Source: Sphingobacteriaceae bacterium
GTDB lineage: Bacteria; Bacteroidota; Bacteroidia; Sphingobacteriales; Sphingobacteriaceae
Assembly (NCBI GenBank): GCA_014380615.1
Contig: JACMJM010000045.1
Span: 38,497 to 102,496, forward strand
DNA: 64,000 bases
Direction: 5' to 3'
Shown: one piece after another, positions 16,672 to 25,421 of the stretch
Position numbering within the stretch: position 1 is the stretch's first letter
How the letters are laid out: each line of letters opens with the position of its first letter
Translations under genes and position numbers: made by a program
The notes under the pieces: model-generated
Seen by the model: only the letters and a program-made list of their open reading frames with translations
Told to the model about the DNA's origin: nothing
The model's database searches: none

Positions 16672-17913
16672 TTGACATTTGAAAATTTAAATCTTATTGA
16701 GCCTCTTTTAAGAGCTCTTAAGACAGAAGGATATACACATCCTACTCCCATCCAGGAACAATCTATTCCTGTAGTACTAAACAAAAAAGATCTTTTAGGA
16801 TGCGCGCAAACCGGAACAGGTAAAACTGCTGCCTTTGCATTGCCAATTCTTCAATTACTGTCTGAAAAGAATCCCCGCGACACAGGGCCTGGTATAAAGT
16901 CATTGATTTTAAGTCCAACCCGCGAACTCGCTATTCAGATAGGCGAGAGTTTTACCGCTTATGGTAAGCATACTCGTCTAAAGCATGCGGTGATATTCGG
17001 GGGCGTTTCTGCGCATCATCAAATTAATCAATTAAGAAACGGAGTAGATGTTTTAGTGGCTACCCCGGGCCGTTTACTCGACCTGATGACTCAACGCGTA
17101 GTAAATCTGCAGAATATCCAGATTTTTGTTTTGGATGAAGCTGACCGGATGCTTGATATGGGTTTTATTAATGATGTAAAAAAGATCATCGCCAAACTAC
17201 CATATAAGAGACAAACCTTGTTTTTTTCGGCTACCATGCCGCCTGATATCGCAAAGCTGGCTGATAGTATCCTTAATAATCCTGTAAGGGTAGAAGTTAC
17301 GCCGGTTTCTTCAACGGTTGAAAAAATAACACAAGCTATTTTTACGGTTGATAAAAAAGATAAATCGGCCTTGCTCATCCATCTTTTAAAAGATAGCGGC
17401 ATGAGCAGCGTGTTAGTATTTACCCGTACAAAACATGGCGCGGATAAGTTGGTGAAATCACTTGATCGTGCTAATATACCAGCCGAAGCAATTCATGGTA
17501 ATAAATCACAAAACGCAAGGCAAAAGGCTTTAGGCAATTTTAAGGCTGGTACGTTGAGAGTTTTGATTGCTACCGATATTGCCGCCCGCGGAATTGATGT
17601 GGATGATTTGAAGTATGTGATTAACTACGAATTGCCAAACCAGCCGGAAACTTACGTACACCGTATCGGCCGTACCGGAAGAGCTGGCTTGAGTGGTACA
17701 GCATGGTCGTTTTGCGAATTTGAAGAGCAGCCATTTTTGAAAGATATCGAAAAATTAACGGCACAGTCTATTCCAAGAATAGAGGATCATCCTTATCATG
17801 TTGAACTAAGGCCTTTTTCGGGAACTGCCGCAGGGCAGGGCAAAAAACCTCAGGGGAAACCTGCAAATTCGCGACCTTCTTCAAAGCAAAGAAAAAGGGC
17901 TAAAGCTTATTAA
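16672..17913 (+). CDS. rhlE: DEAD-box RNA helicase, RhlE type
   Basis: An ATP-dependent RNA helicase of 413 residues, probably acting in ribosome assembly or RNA turnover. All motifs are visible: Q motif PTPIQEQSIP, AQTGTGKTAAFALPIL, PTRELAIQI, DEADRMLDMGF, SATMPP, ARGIDVDDLKY and HRIGRTGRAG, then a basic tail (KPQGKPANSRPSSKQRKR). The start is TTG at 16672, which gives the usual RhlE N-terminus MTFENLNLIEPLLRAL; no ATG is available upstream. It ends at a strong bidirectional terminator. Confidence 0.95.
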   Translation: MTFENLNLIEPLLRALKTEGYTHPTPIQEQSIPVVLNKKDLLGCAQTGTGKTAAFALPILQLLSEKNPRDTGPGIKSLILSPTRELAIQIGESFTAYGKHTRLKHAVIFGGVSAHHQINQLRNGVDVLVATPGRLLDLMTQRVVNLQNIQIFVLDEADRMLDMGFINDVKKIIAKLPYKRQTLFFSATMPPDIAKLADSILNNPVRVEVTPVSSTVEKITQAIFTVDKKDKSALLIHLLKDSGMSSVLVFTRTKHGADKLVKSLDRANIPAEAIHGNKSQNARQKALGNFKAGTLRVLIATDIAARGIDVDDLKYVINYELPNQPETYVHRIGRTGRAGLSGTAWSFCEFEEQPFLKDIEKLTAQSIPRIEDHPYHVELRPFSGTAAGQGKKPQGKPANSRPSSKQRKRAKAY

Positions 17914-17953
17914 AAACTAAAAGGGAGAAGCCGAGGCTTCTCCCTTTTAGTTT
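17914..17953. terminator. Bidirectional terminator between rhlE and yceI-like gene
   Basis: AAACTAAAAGGGAGAAGC and its exact complement GCTTCTCCCTTTTAGTTT flank a 4-base loop: an 18-base-pair perfect stem with an A-rich and a T-rich end. It serves the convergent genes on both sides. Confidence 0.92.
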
Positions 17954-17963
17954 ACAAGGTATT

Positions 17964-18548
17964 TTATTTCGCTTTCGCAAATTGAAGTTTGAGGTCTATC
18001 TCAACTTCTTTTCCTAAAGTTGCACCGCCCGCCTCAGTAAGTGAGTTATATTTTAAGCCGTAATCAAACCTGTTGATCGCTCCTTTTGCCTTAAATCCGG
18101 CTTTAATATTTCCATAGCCGTCTTTTGCGGTACCTCCGTAGGTTACATCAAACTTAGCTGGTTTAGTTATACCATGAATAGTTAAGTTTCCATTTAGTAC
18201 ATATTTATTCCCGGAAACTTTTTTGAAAGAGGTGCTTTTAAATGTCATTTTAGGATATTTCGCGGCATCAAAAAAATCAGGAGCAATTAAGTGCTTGTCT
18301 CTCATGTCGTTGTCGGTATCAATGCTGTTTACATCGATAGCAAAATCAATCACGGCATCTGTCAGGTCGGGTTTTGCGGCACTGATACTGCCCTCATATG
18401 TTTTAAATTTCCCCTCAACTTCAGAAATAACGAGGTGTTCGATATTAAAGTTAACAGATGAATGTACAGGGTCTATTACCCATTTTGTTTGCGCGTTTAG
18501 AGCGAAAGTTGATGCTGAAAGAGCAGCTGCGATTAGTAATGTTTTCAT
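17964..18548 (-). CDS. YceI family protein
   Basis: A 194-residue secreted lipocalin-like protein. A signal peptide (MKTLLIAAALSASTFALNAQ) precedes the family start WVIDPVHSSVNFNIEHL. The later segments IDVNSIDTDNDMRDKHL, FDAAKYPKMTFKST and LTIHGITKP are typical. YceI proteins bind isoprenoid-like lipids; the substrate here is unknown. It lies 74 bases after a nitroreductase gene in the same direction, with an HxlR regulator divergent from that pair. Confidence 0.93.
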   Translation of the reverse strand: MKTLLIAAALSASTFALNAQTKWVIDPVHSSVNFNIEHLVISEVEGKFKTYEGSISAAKPDLTDAVIDFAIDVNSIDTDNDMRDKHLIAPDFFDAAKYPKMTFKSTSFKKVSGNKYVLNGNLTIHGITKPAKFDVTYGGTAKDGYGNIKAGFKAKGAINRFDYGLKYNSLTEAGGATLGKEVEIDLKLQFAKAK

Positions 18549-18622
18549 TTTTTTTGGATTTTTTTGGTTGAATGGATATTCTTTATTGCCAGGTGTAGCC
18601 TGGCTATTTTGTATATTTTTGA

Positions 18623-19249
18623 TTAAAATGACAGGAAGAATTTATGCTTCGGAGTTCTTACTTTGGGCAGGCTTACCAGCCAATCCTGACTCACATCACG
18701 GTAGCCAAGGGGTAAGATGCTAACGCTTTTTAATCCTTTTTCACGGAGTCCTAAGAGCTTATCCAATGCTTTCGCATTAAAACCCTCCATCGGGGTAGCG
18801 TCAACTTCTTGCGATGCGGCAGCGATTAATCCGGTGCCTAAAGCAATGTATGCCTGACGTGCGGCCCAATTAAAGTTTTGCTCGGGAGTGTTTTTTGTTA
18901 AGCCTTGCAAAAAAACCTTCATTGAGCCTAATGATTCTAATGTTACCTTTCGTTCCTGAGCTATCAGATTTAGATATTCATCAATAGACTCTTCGGTTAC
19001 ATTGGCCCAAGCCGCAAAAACCAGTAGATGTGAGGCTTCGGTAATTTGAGTCTGATTATTCGCGATAGGTTTGATCTGTTCTAACCTTATCGGGTTTTCG
19101 ATAACAATTACCCGATAAGGTTGCAGCCCGATTGAAGAGGCGGATAGCCTGATGCTTTCAAGGATTATTTCAATTTTTTCCTGAGGAACTTTTTTTCCGG
19201 TCATCCGCTTTGCGGCATATCTCCAGTTTAATAATGATAGTATGTCCAT
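18623..19249 (-). CDS. Nitroreductase family NAD(P)H-dependent oxidoreductase
   Basis: A 208-residue flavoenzyme of the NfsB/DrgA type. MDILSLLNWRYAAKRM is the FMN-binding N-terminus, SASSIGLQPYRVIVI is the middle signature, and GYRDVSQDWLVSLPKVR is at the end. It reduces nitro compounds or quinones in the cytoplasm. The divergent HxlR-type gene 88 bases away is its probable regulator, as such regulators often respond to reactive electrophiles. Confidence 0.93.
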   Translation of the reverse strand: MDILSLLNWRYAAKRMTGKKVPQEKIEIILESIRLSASSIGLQPYRVIVIENPIRLEQIKPIANNQTQITEASHLLVFAAWANVTEESIDEYLNLIAQERKVTLESLGSMKVFLQGLTKNTPEQNFNWAARQAYIALGTGLIAAASQEVDATPMEGFNAKALDKLLGLREKGLKSVSILPLGYRDVSQDWLVSLPKVRTPKHKFFLSF

Positions 19250-19337
19250 GATTTTTTACAATAGTTACTTTTAATAACTCAAAATTATTAAGTAACTTAG
19301 TACCGGACAATATGGCACAAAGTAATCACTCAGTTAT

Positions 19338-19766
19338 ATGAAAGTAACCATTGGGAATCCAAAGCCTGAGGGCACACAGGAAAACGCGATTCATCATTTT
19401 TCTGACAATCGTACAACAAATCATTACTGTCCGGTAACAGATGTTATCGACAGAATAAGCGATAAATGGTCCGTTCACGCTATAATAATGCTGGGCCGAA
19501 ATGAAAAACTTCGTTTTGGCGAGCTGAAAAAAGGAATTCAGGGTATTTCTCAGCGCATGCTGACAGTAACTCTTAAACATTTAGAGCAAGACGGGTTGCT
19601 TACCCGAACTGTTTTTCCGCAGATTCCGCCCAAAGTCGAATATCAGCTCACCGAACTTGGCCGCAGCTTGCTCGGGCAGTTGATTCAACTGTCAGAATGG
19701 GCCTCTGAGAATATGAACCATATTTTGAGGGCACGCGAAGAACATATATTAAAAAGTGATAGATAA
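19338..19766 (+). CDS. HxlR family transcriptional regulator
   Basis: A 142-residue winged-helix regulator. CPVTDVIDRISDKWSVHAI, RFGELKKGIQGISQRMLT and LEQDGLLTRTVFPQIPPK are the family landmarks (residues 33-100). One conserved cysteine precedes the helix-turn-helix, as in thiol-sensing members. It is transcribed away from the nitroreductase-YceI pair and probably represses it. Confidence 0.93.
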   Translation: MKVTIGNPKPEGTQENAIHHFSDNRTTNHYCPVTDVIDRISDKWSVHAIIMLGRNEKLRFGELKKGIQGISQRMLTVTLKHLEQDGLLTRTVFPQIPPKVEYQLTELGRSLLGQLIQLSEWASENMNHILRAREEHILKSDR

Positions 19767-19823
19767 GACGTACATCTTAAACCTGTGAATGCAGCTTAGT
19801 AAGATTCTAAAAACCCCCATATC

Positions 19824-20240
19824 ATGATAGAACCAAGACACCCTTTGCCTCCTTTTAACCACGAAACAGCAACACAAAAAGTTCAGGCTGCCGAAAATGC
19901 CTGGAATACCAAAGATGCCGAGAAAGTAAGCCTGGCTTATACTATTGACACCGAATGGAGAAACCGTACCGAATTTCTGAAAGGGAGAGAAGAAGTAAAA
20001 GCCTTTTTAACCAAAAAGTGGGAAAAGGAAATCGATTATAAGCTTAGAAAAGAGCTTTGGGCCTTTAGCGAAAATAAAATAGGCGTTCGTTTTGAATACG
20101 AATGGCGGGATACCGAAGGACAATGGTATCGTTCGTATGGTAATGAGATGTGGGAGTTTGATGCGAATGGTTACATGGAGAAACGATTTGCCAGTATAAA
20201 CGATTTAGAAATCGGAGATGAAGAAAGACGGCTGTTTTGA
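19824..20240 (+). CDS. DUF1348 family protein, NTF2-like fold
   Basis: A 138-residue cytoplasmic protein. [37 protein letters not shown] and [19 protein letters not shown] are diagnostic of DUF1348, a small NTF2-like family of unknown reaction. It follows the HxlR gene by 57 bases and may be cotranscribed with it. An intrinsic terminator lies directly after the stop. Confidence 0.9.
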   Translation: MIEPRHPLPPFNHETATQKVQAAENAWNTKDAEKVSLAYTIDTEWRNRTEFLKGREEVKAFLTKKWEKEIDYKLRKELWAFSENKIGVRFEYEWRDTEGQWYRSYGNEMWEFDANGYMEKRFASINDLEIGDEERRLF

Positions 20241-20242
20241 AA

Positions 20243-20279
20243 AAAAAGTCCTGCTTGTGTTGGCACTGCGGGACTTTTT
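20243..20279 (+). terminator. Terminator after the DUF1348 gene
   Basis: AAAAAGTCCTGC and GCGGGACTTTTT form a stem with one mismatch and a 12-13 base loop, ending in a T-run. Confidence 0.8.
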
Positions 20280-20294
20280 CGAAATCGTTTAATC

Positions 20295-20492
20295 TTAGCT
20301 AAGTCTTAGCTTGTTAGCATTAATGAGATAGGTGTAAACCTTAGATACCGAGTTACATCCTGAGGCTTTAATTGCACTTTTGATAGTTTCTTTTGAAACT
20401 CCCCACTTAAGTGCCCAGTAATTCAATTCATCCTCGGCAAAGACGCTGATCAAATCCCTGTTTGTTTTCTCAAAAAATTTAGACCTGTTCAT
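20295..20492 (-). CDS. DUF3606 family small protein
   Basis: A 65-residue protein. The stretch ELNYWALKWGVSKETIKSAI matches DUF3606, small helical proteins common in Bacteroidota and Proteobacteria with unknown function. The ATG at 20492 is the only plausible start. The next 377 bases (20493-20869) have no gene apart from the lysC leader. Confidence 0.75.
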   Translation of the reverse strand: MNRSKFFEKTNRDLISVFAEDELNYWALKWGVSKETIKSAIKASGCNSVSKVYTYLINANKLRLS

Positions 20493-20796
20493 AAGAATTG
20501 GCTTTTATAAAATACAAATCAGTTTAAGTTTGGTTTTACTTTAAGCAGAGCTTCTTTAAATTTCTATTTCCCTATAAATCTACCATATCATCGCCGAATA
20601 GATGTTTTTATTATAAAATGTTTTTATTACGAAATCGTAAAGAAAGTTAATTCTTAGGCTTGTAATATCAGGCATTTAACTAATTTTGCGCCTCAATAAA
20701 GCAGGTGTATTCCTGTTATGAGTTTTATTCACTAATTGAATTTCCATGGTATTATACATATATGGATCTTCTTAGTATAAAGGATTAAATAAAAAC

Positions 20797-20858
20797 GTTA
20801 TGAGAGCATGCGTCAAGGAGTAGACAAATGCCATTATAGCTTCATAACCATTAAAAAA
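20797..20858 (+). promoter_or_regulatory. lysC leader stem-loop and shared block
   Basis: GTTATGA-g-AGCAT (20797-20809) can pair with ATaGCTTCATAAC (20836-20848). The 3' arm plus the following bases, ATAGCTTCATAACCATT then an A-run (20836-20858), is identical over 23 bases to blocks at 59124-59146 and 62059-62081 on the opposite strand. In all three cases it is followed by ATATTCT(A/T) or a close variant and an ATG 11-13 bases downstream. The 5' arm differs from the other copies yet still pairs, which suggests a conserved RNA structure. Confidence 0.5.
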
Positions 20859-20869
20859 AATATTCTAAA

Positions 20870-22180
20870 ATGAAGATTTTAAAGTTTGGAGGTACATCAG
20901 TAGGAAGTCCGGATAGGATGAAGAGTTTGTTAAATATCGTTAACCCGAAGGAAAAGCAAATTGTTGTATTGTCTGCGGTATCCGGAACTACAAATAGCCT
21001 TGTAGCAATATCTCAGGCTTTTTTAGATGGTGATAAGAAAAAAGCGAAAGAGCTTTCAGATGCTCTTTACGAAAAGTATAAAACTTTCGTGAAGGAGCTT
21101 TTTACTACCGAAGAGGGTTTGAAAAACGGCCGTGATCTGATTGATTATCATTTTACATTGATTGGCTCTTATGCTTCCGAATTATTTACTCCGGTAGAAG
21201 AGAAAATTATACTTGCGCAAGGAGAGCTGTTGTCTACAGCTTTATATCATTTTTACTTATCGGAAATAGGAGTTAAGTCTGTTTTGCTCCCTGCACTCGA
21301 CTTCATGAAAATAGATGAAGATAACGAGCCATTAGTAGAATATATCGGATCGCATCTGCAACATTTATTAGACCTGCATCCCGATAAAACCTTATTTATC
21401 ACTCAAGGCTATATCTGTAGAAATGCGTTTGGCGAGATCGATAACCTTCGTCGTGGGGGAAGTGATTATACTGCATCCTTAATAGGTGCGGCAATACGTG
21501 CGGAGGAAGTGCAGATTTGGACGGATATAGATGGTATGCATAACAACGATCCGCGGATTGTTAAAGGGACGAAACCAATCGCGCAACTGTCTTTTGAAGA
21601 AGCTGCCGAGCTTGCGTATTTCGGTGCCAAGATTTTGCATCCTCAAAGTGTATTCCCGGCCCAGAAGTATAAAATACCCGTAAGGTTATTAAATACGATG
21701 GAGCCTACAGCTAAGGGCACTTTAATAACTCATGAAAGCGAGAAAAACCAGATAAAATCTATCGCCGCAAAAGACGGAATCACCGCTATCAGAATCCAAT
21801 CGAGCCGTATGCTTTTGGCTTATGGTTTTTTGAGGAAAGTATTCGAAATTTTTGAGCGTTATAAAACGCCGATAGATATGATTACTACTTCTGAAGTAGC
21901 TGTATCGGTTACCATTGATGATACTCGTTATTTGCCTGAGATTATTAAGGCACTGGAAGATTTCGGCAGCGTAGATGTAAGCGGCGATCAAAGTATTATC
22001 TGTGTGGTAGGAGATTTTTCTTACGAATCGCATGGTTATGCTGCCCGAGTATTTGAGGCTATAAAGCATATTTCTATCCGTATGATTTCGTATGGCGCAA
22101 GTCATTATAACATTTCGGTACTGGTAGATACCGCCGATAAAACTGAAGCTTTAAGAAGTTTGCATAGCAGATTATTTTAA
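20870..22180 (+). CDS. lysC: Aspartate kinase
   Basis: Phosphorylates aspartate, the first step toward lysine, methionine and threonine. The 436-residue monofunctional protein starts with KILKFGGTSVGSPDRM and has the catalytic stretch RRGGSDYTASLIGAA (near residue 200), FEEAAELAYFGAKILHP and two C-terminal ACT domains beginning near 300. lysA lies 269 bases downstream, pointing to lysine or diaminopimelate supply. The leader has a stem-loop that could regulate it. Confidence 0.95.
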   Translation: MKILKFGGTSVGSPDRMKSLLNIVNPKEKQIVVLSAVSGTTNSLVAISQAFLDGDKKKAKELSDALYEKYKTFVKELFTTEEGLKNGRDLIDYHFTLIGSYASELFTPVEEKIILAQGELLSTALYHFYLSEIGVKSVLLPALDFMKIDEDNEPLVEYIGSHLQHLLDLHPDKTLFITQGYICRNAFGEIDNLRRGGSDYTASLIGAAIRAEEVQIWTDIDGMHNNDPRIVKGTKPIAQLSFEEAAELAYFGAKILHPQSVFPAQKYKIPVRLLNTMEPTAKGTLITHESEKNQIKSIAAKDGITAIRIQSSRMLLAYGFLRKVFEIFERYKTPIDMITTSEVAVSVTIDDTRYLPEIIKALEDFGSVDVSGDQSIICVVGDFSYESHGYAARVFEAIKHISIRMISYGASHYNISVLVDTADKTEALRSLHSRLF

Positions 22181-22209
22181 TTTGCTGCCTGGATTGTTAT
22201 GGCACAAAG

Positions 22210-22406
22210 GTAGCGTCATGCCGGGGGAGTAATTTTTTCAAACACTGAAAGGCTTAATGGCGGTTGGTTATATCAAAAAAGGTAGCGTCAATGCTAGTCT
22301 GTCGAAGCATAAAGCGGGTTAGTGAAGCCCATTGCACGACCCTTCGACAGGCTCAGGGTGACTGGCAGCCACGTCATAAGAGGCCTCGAAGCATAGAGCG
22401 GGTTCA
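22210..22406. repeat. Dispersed intergenic repeat between lysC and lysA
   Basis: The words GGTAGCGTCATGC and TCGAAGCATARAGCGGGTT each occur twice here, with CCCTTCGACAGGCTCAGGG between. The same words in the same order occur on the minus strand of 61303-61460 and partly at 42540-42585, so this is one family of repeats. Confidence 0.75.
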
Positions 22407-22449
22407 AATAACATGATACTAGCTTTTTCTAATATTAATACTTGATTAA

Positions 22450-23613
22450 ATGTTCAATTCTGATACCCTAAGTCGTTTCCAATCTGTAGAAACACCTTTT
22501 TATTATTACGACCTAAACCTTCTGCAGCACACATTAGCTGCGTGCAAGGCGGCGGCTGATAAATATGATTTCCATGTGCACTACGCCATGAAAGCAAACT
22601 TTAATCAAAAGGTAATTGAAAGAGTACAAGAAGCGGGTTTTGGTGCCGATTGTGTAAGCGGTAACGAAGTTAAAAAGGCAATTGAGGTAGGCTTCTCGCC
22701 TGATAAAGTTGTTTTTGCCGGAGTAGGTAAATCAGACCGGGAAATAATTGAAGCATTAGAACAAAATATTTTTTGCTTCAATGTAGAATCTATCCAGGAA
22801 CTCGAAGTGATTAATGCCTTGGCTGCCAATGTTGGTAAAATAGCCCGGGTGGCAATCAGAATAAATCCAAATGTTGATGCTTATACGCATCATAACATTA
22901 CCACCGGCTTGGAAGAAAATAAATTTGGTGTAAACCAGTGGGATTTGCCCGCTTGCGCTGATGTTTTGAAAAAGTCGGCCAATCTTAATTTTACGGGTAT
23001 TCATTTTCATATCGGCTCACAAATCACCAATCTTAATGCATTTAAAAGTCTTTGCATCAAGGTTAATGAAATAAAGGCATGGTTTGAAGAGCGTGGTTTT
23101 ATACTTAACGTTCTGAATGTTGGAGGAGGTTTGGGTGTAGATTATCATACCACGGAAGAAACTCCGATTGCCGATTTCGACGCTTATTTTCAAATTTTTG
23201 ACGAATTTCTGGAACGTAAAACTGGTCAGGAAATTCATTTTGAGTTGGGAAGAGCATTGGTAGCCCATTCCGGAAGCCTTATAAGCAGAGTTCTGTACGT
23301 TAAAAACGGTATTAAGAAACATTTTCTGGTACTTGATGCCGGCATGACGGAATTAATGCGACCTGCGCTGTATCAGGCATATCATAAAATAGAAAACATT
23401 TCACGTCCTGAAGCTGGAATTTCTGAAGATTTGAAATATGATATTGTAGGCCCTATTTGCGAGTCTACCGATTGCTTTGGAAAAGAAGTTGAAATGCCCG
23501 AATCGTTTAGAGGTGATTTAATCGCGATAAGAACTGCGGGTGCTTACGGCGAAGTTATGGCTTCGAAGTATAACCTGCGCGAACAGATTGTGAGTATTTA
23601 TTCGGAAAGTTGA
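22450..23613 (+). CDS. lysA: Diaminopimelate decarboxylase
   Basis: Converts meso-diaminopimelate to lysine. A 387-residue PLP enzyme of fold type III: the PLP lysine is K48 in VHYAMKANFN. The glycine-rich phosphate-binding loop LNVGGGLGVDY lies near residue 225, and GPICESTDCFGKE contains the active-site cysteine near 340. Its 3' end overlaps the convergent CheB-like gene by 16 bases. Confidence 0.95.
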   Translation: MFNSDTLSRFQSVETPFYYYDLNLLQHTLAACKAAADKYDFHVHYAMKANFNQKVIERVQEAGFGADCVSGNEVKKAIEVGFSPDKVVFAGVGKSDREIIEALEQNIFCFNVESIQELEVINALAANVGKIARVAIRINPNVDAYTHHNITTGLEENKFGVNQWDLPACADVLKKSANLNFTGIHFHIGSQITNLNAFKSLCIKVNEIKAWFEERGFILNVLNVGGGLGVDYHTTEETPIADFDAYFQIFDEFLERKTGQEIHFELGRALVAHSGSLISRVLYVKNGIKKHFLVLDAGMTELMRPALYQAYHKIENISRPEAGISEDLKYDIVGPICESTDCFGKEVEMPESFRGDLIAIRTAGAYGEVMASKYNLREQIVSIYSES

Positions 23614-24206
23614 GCCGCCGACAGGTCATTTACAAACCTTGGTAAATAATCTGTTTCAATTACGTGGTCAACTACCGTTTTAAAGATGGCGGCTTTAGGC
23701 ATAAAGTCTACTTCAGCGGTTTCCGGACTTTCTACTATGGTTAACCCTCCGGTATTCGCGATAGTTAGAATTCCTTCGGCACCATCCGAGTTAGCTCCTG
23801 ATAATAATAAGCCCGCAAGCGATTGCTCATAAATCTCGGCGGCAGATACAAAAGTAACGTCGATACTGGGCCTGGAATATTGAACTTTTTCCGAGTAATC
23901 AAGGGAAAACGTTCGGTCGCGCTCAATCAGAAGATGATAATTGGCCGGAGCAAGATAAATTCGGCCCGGTAAAATTTCTTCTTTTTCGTTTGCTTCTGTA
24001 ATTTCAATCGCCGAGCGTCTGTTAAAAAGCTTTGTTAGGCTCGAATCTGAAGTGCTTTTTCGATGTACAATTATAATAATAGCAATTGACAGGTCTTTCT
24101 TTAAGTCCTGTAGAATCTTTAGTATTACGTCAATACTCCCCGCCGATCCGCCAATTACTAATACTTCAATTCCTTTTAAATTACCCGCTTCTCTTATATA
24201 CCTCAT
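23598..24206 (-). CDS. CheB-type protein-glutamate methylesterase, catalytic domain only
   Basis: A 202-residue CheB_methylest domain without a receiver domain. The catalytic triad is visible: serine in VIGGSAGSID (S21), histidine in IIIVHRKST, aspartate in LLLSGANSDGAEG. Such free-standing enzymes occur in Bacteroidota alongside CheR-histidine kinase fusions, but none is present here. It follows two glycosyltransferase genes, 42 bases after the second, and may be cotranscribed with them. A role outside flagellar chemotaxis is likely. Confidence 0.88.
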   Translation of the reverse strand: MRYIREAGNLKGIEVLVIGGSAGSIDVILKILQDLKKDLSIAIIIIVHRKSTSDSSLTKLFNRRSAIEITEANEKEEILPGRIYLAPANYHLLIERDRTFSLDYSEKVQYSRPSIDVTFVSAAEIYEQSLAGLLLSGANSDGAEGILTIANTGGLTIVESPETAEVDFMPKAAIFKTVVDHVIETDYLPRFVNDLSAAQLSE

Positions 24207-24248
24207 TCGAGCTTATCTAAACTGTTCAGCCTTATACGTAAAGATACC

Positions 24249-25421
24249 TCATTTTCGTTGCGCTTTTTCCCATGATGAACTTTGTTTTTTTCTGAAATAG
24301 CGAAGCAGGCCGGCAAATACCGCATAATTCATCACACAAAAATAATAAGGAATGAATAAAGCTTTAACCCGCAGCTGTCGTTGTTCTAAAAAAAAGCCAA
24401 TACTTGCAAGGATATAAAAAAGACATTGCGCCGCAAACATCAACTGGTATACAATACTATCAGGTTGAAATGCTAAAAGAATATTAAGGATGAACGCAAG
24501 CACCAAAAGAAAAGGCGTTATGGTCCATCGTAACACCCGGTGACTTATATATTGAAAGCTTAAAGTTCCGTATTTAAGAATATTGAGCAGGTTTTTAAGC
24601 CATATAACCGACTGAATTCCACCTGCCGCAATTCTCACTTTTCGCTTCAATTCTTCTGTTACGTTTGCCGAAGCTGTTTCGGTAGCATAAGCGTCTGGTT
24701 CGTATATAATTCGATAACCCTGTTCTGCGATGCGCATGGAGATCATAAAGTCATCCAGTATGCTGTCTTCACTAACCGGCTGATACAAATCTCGCCTTAC
24801 ACTAAACAGCTCGCCAGCGGCACCTACAACCGAGTAGAGTTCCGAATCCCATTTTTTAAGTGCGGATTCATATTTCCAGTAAAACCCTTCACCAGCTGCG
24901 CTTGCATCGGCCTGCTTATCAACAAGTACCCGTTTCTCTCCCGCAACGGCACCCACTTTCGGGTCGGCATAATGCCTGCAGATATTAATCAGGGCATCTT
25001 TATTTAGAAATGTATTGGCATCAGTAAACACGATAACTTCGGTGTTTACCTGTTTTACCGCACGGTGTACAGCGGCTATTTTGCCGTTCCGGGAATCTTC
25101 ATGAAGTAGTTTTATTTGCGGATATCCGCGTATAATTTCAGGCGTTTTATCATTGGATCCGTCGGTAACAAATAAAAGCTGAAGCTTTCCTTCCGGATAA
25201 TTTAAGGCGAGTGTATCAGTTATTTTTTCAGTTATAAAACCTTCCTCATTATAAGCCGCAACCACCAAAGTGCAATCTGGCAAAATCTCGTTGCTTACCA
25301 GGGGAGGTTTGCGTTTTCCTTTAAAAATCCGCCGAATTTTTACCAGAACATAAAGAATAAGGCCATAACCCAGATAGGTGTAAACAATGATAAATATGGA
25401 GAGCCAAAAAAGAGTTTTCAT
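24249..25421 (-). CDS. Family 2 glycosyltransferase, membrane bound
   Basis: A 390-residue processive-type glycosyltransferase. An N-terminal membrane segment is followed by a GT-A domain (TLVVAAYNEEGFITEKI, FVTDGSNDKT, VIVFTDANTFLN with the metal-binding DxD-like motif, SILDDFMISMRIAEQGY), then three or four C-terminal membrane segments. It resembles enzymes that make surface polysaccharides. It overlaps the upstream glycosyltransferase gene by 4 bases (ATGA), showing translational coupling. Confidence 0.92.
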   Translation of the reverse strand: MKTLFWLSIFIIVYTYLGYGLILYVLVKIRRIFKGKRKPPLVSNEILPDCTLVVAAYNEEGFITEKITDTLALNYPEGKLQLLFVTDGSNDKTPEIIRGYPQIKLLHEDSRNGKIAAVHRAVKQVNTEVIVFTDANTFLNKDALINICRHYADPKVGAVAGEKRVLVDKQADASAAGEGFYWKYESALKKWDSELYSVVGAAGELFSVRRDLYQPVSEDSILDDFMISMRIAEQGYRIIYEPDAYATETASANVTEELKRKVRIAAGGIQSVIWLKNLLNILKYGTLSFQYISHRVLRWTITPFLLVLAFILNILLAFQPDSIVYQLMFAAQCLFYILASIGFFLEQRQLRVKALFIPYYFCVMNYAVFAGLLRYFRKKQSSSWEKAQRK

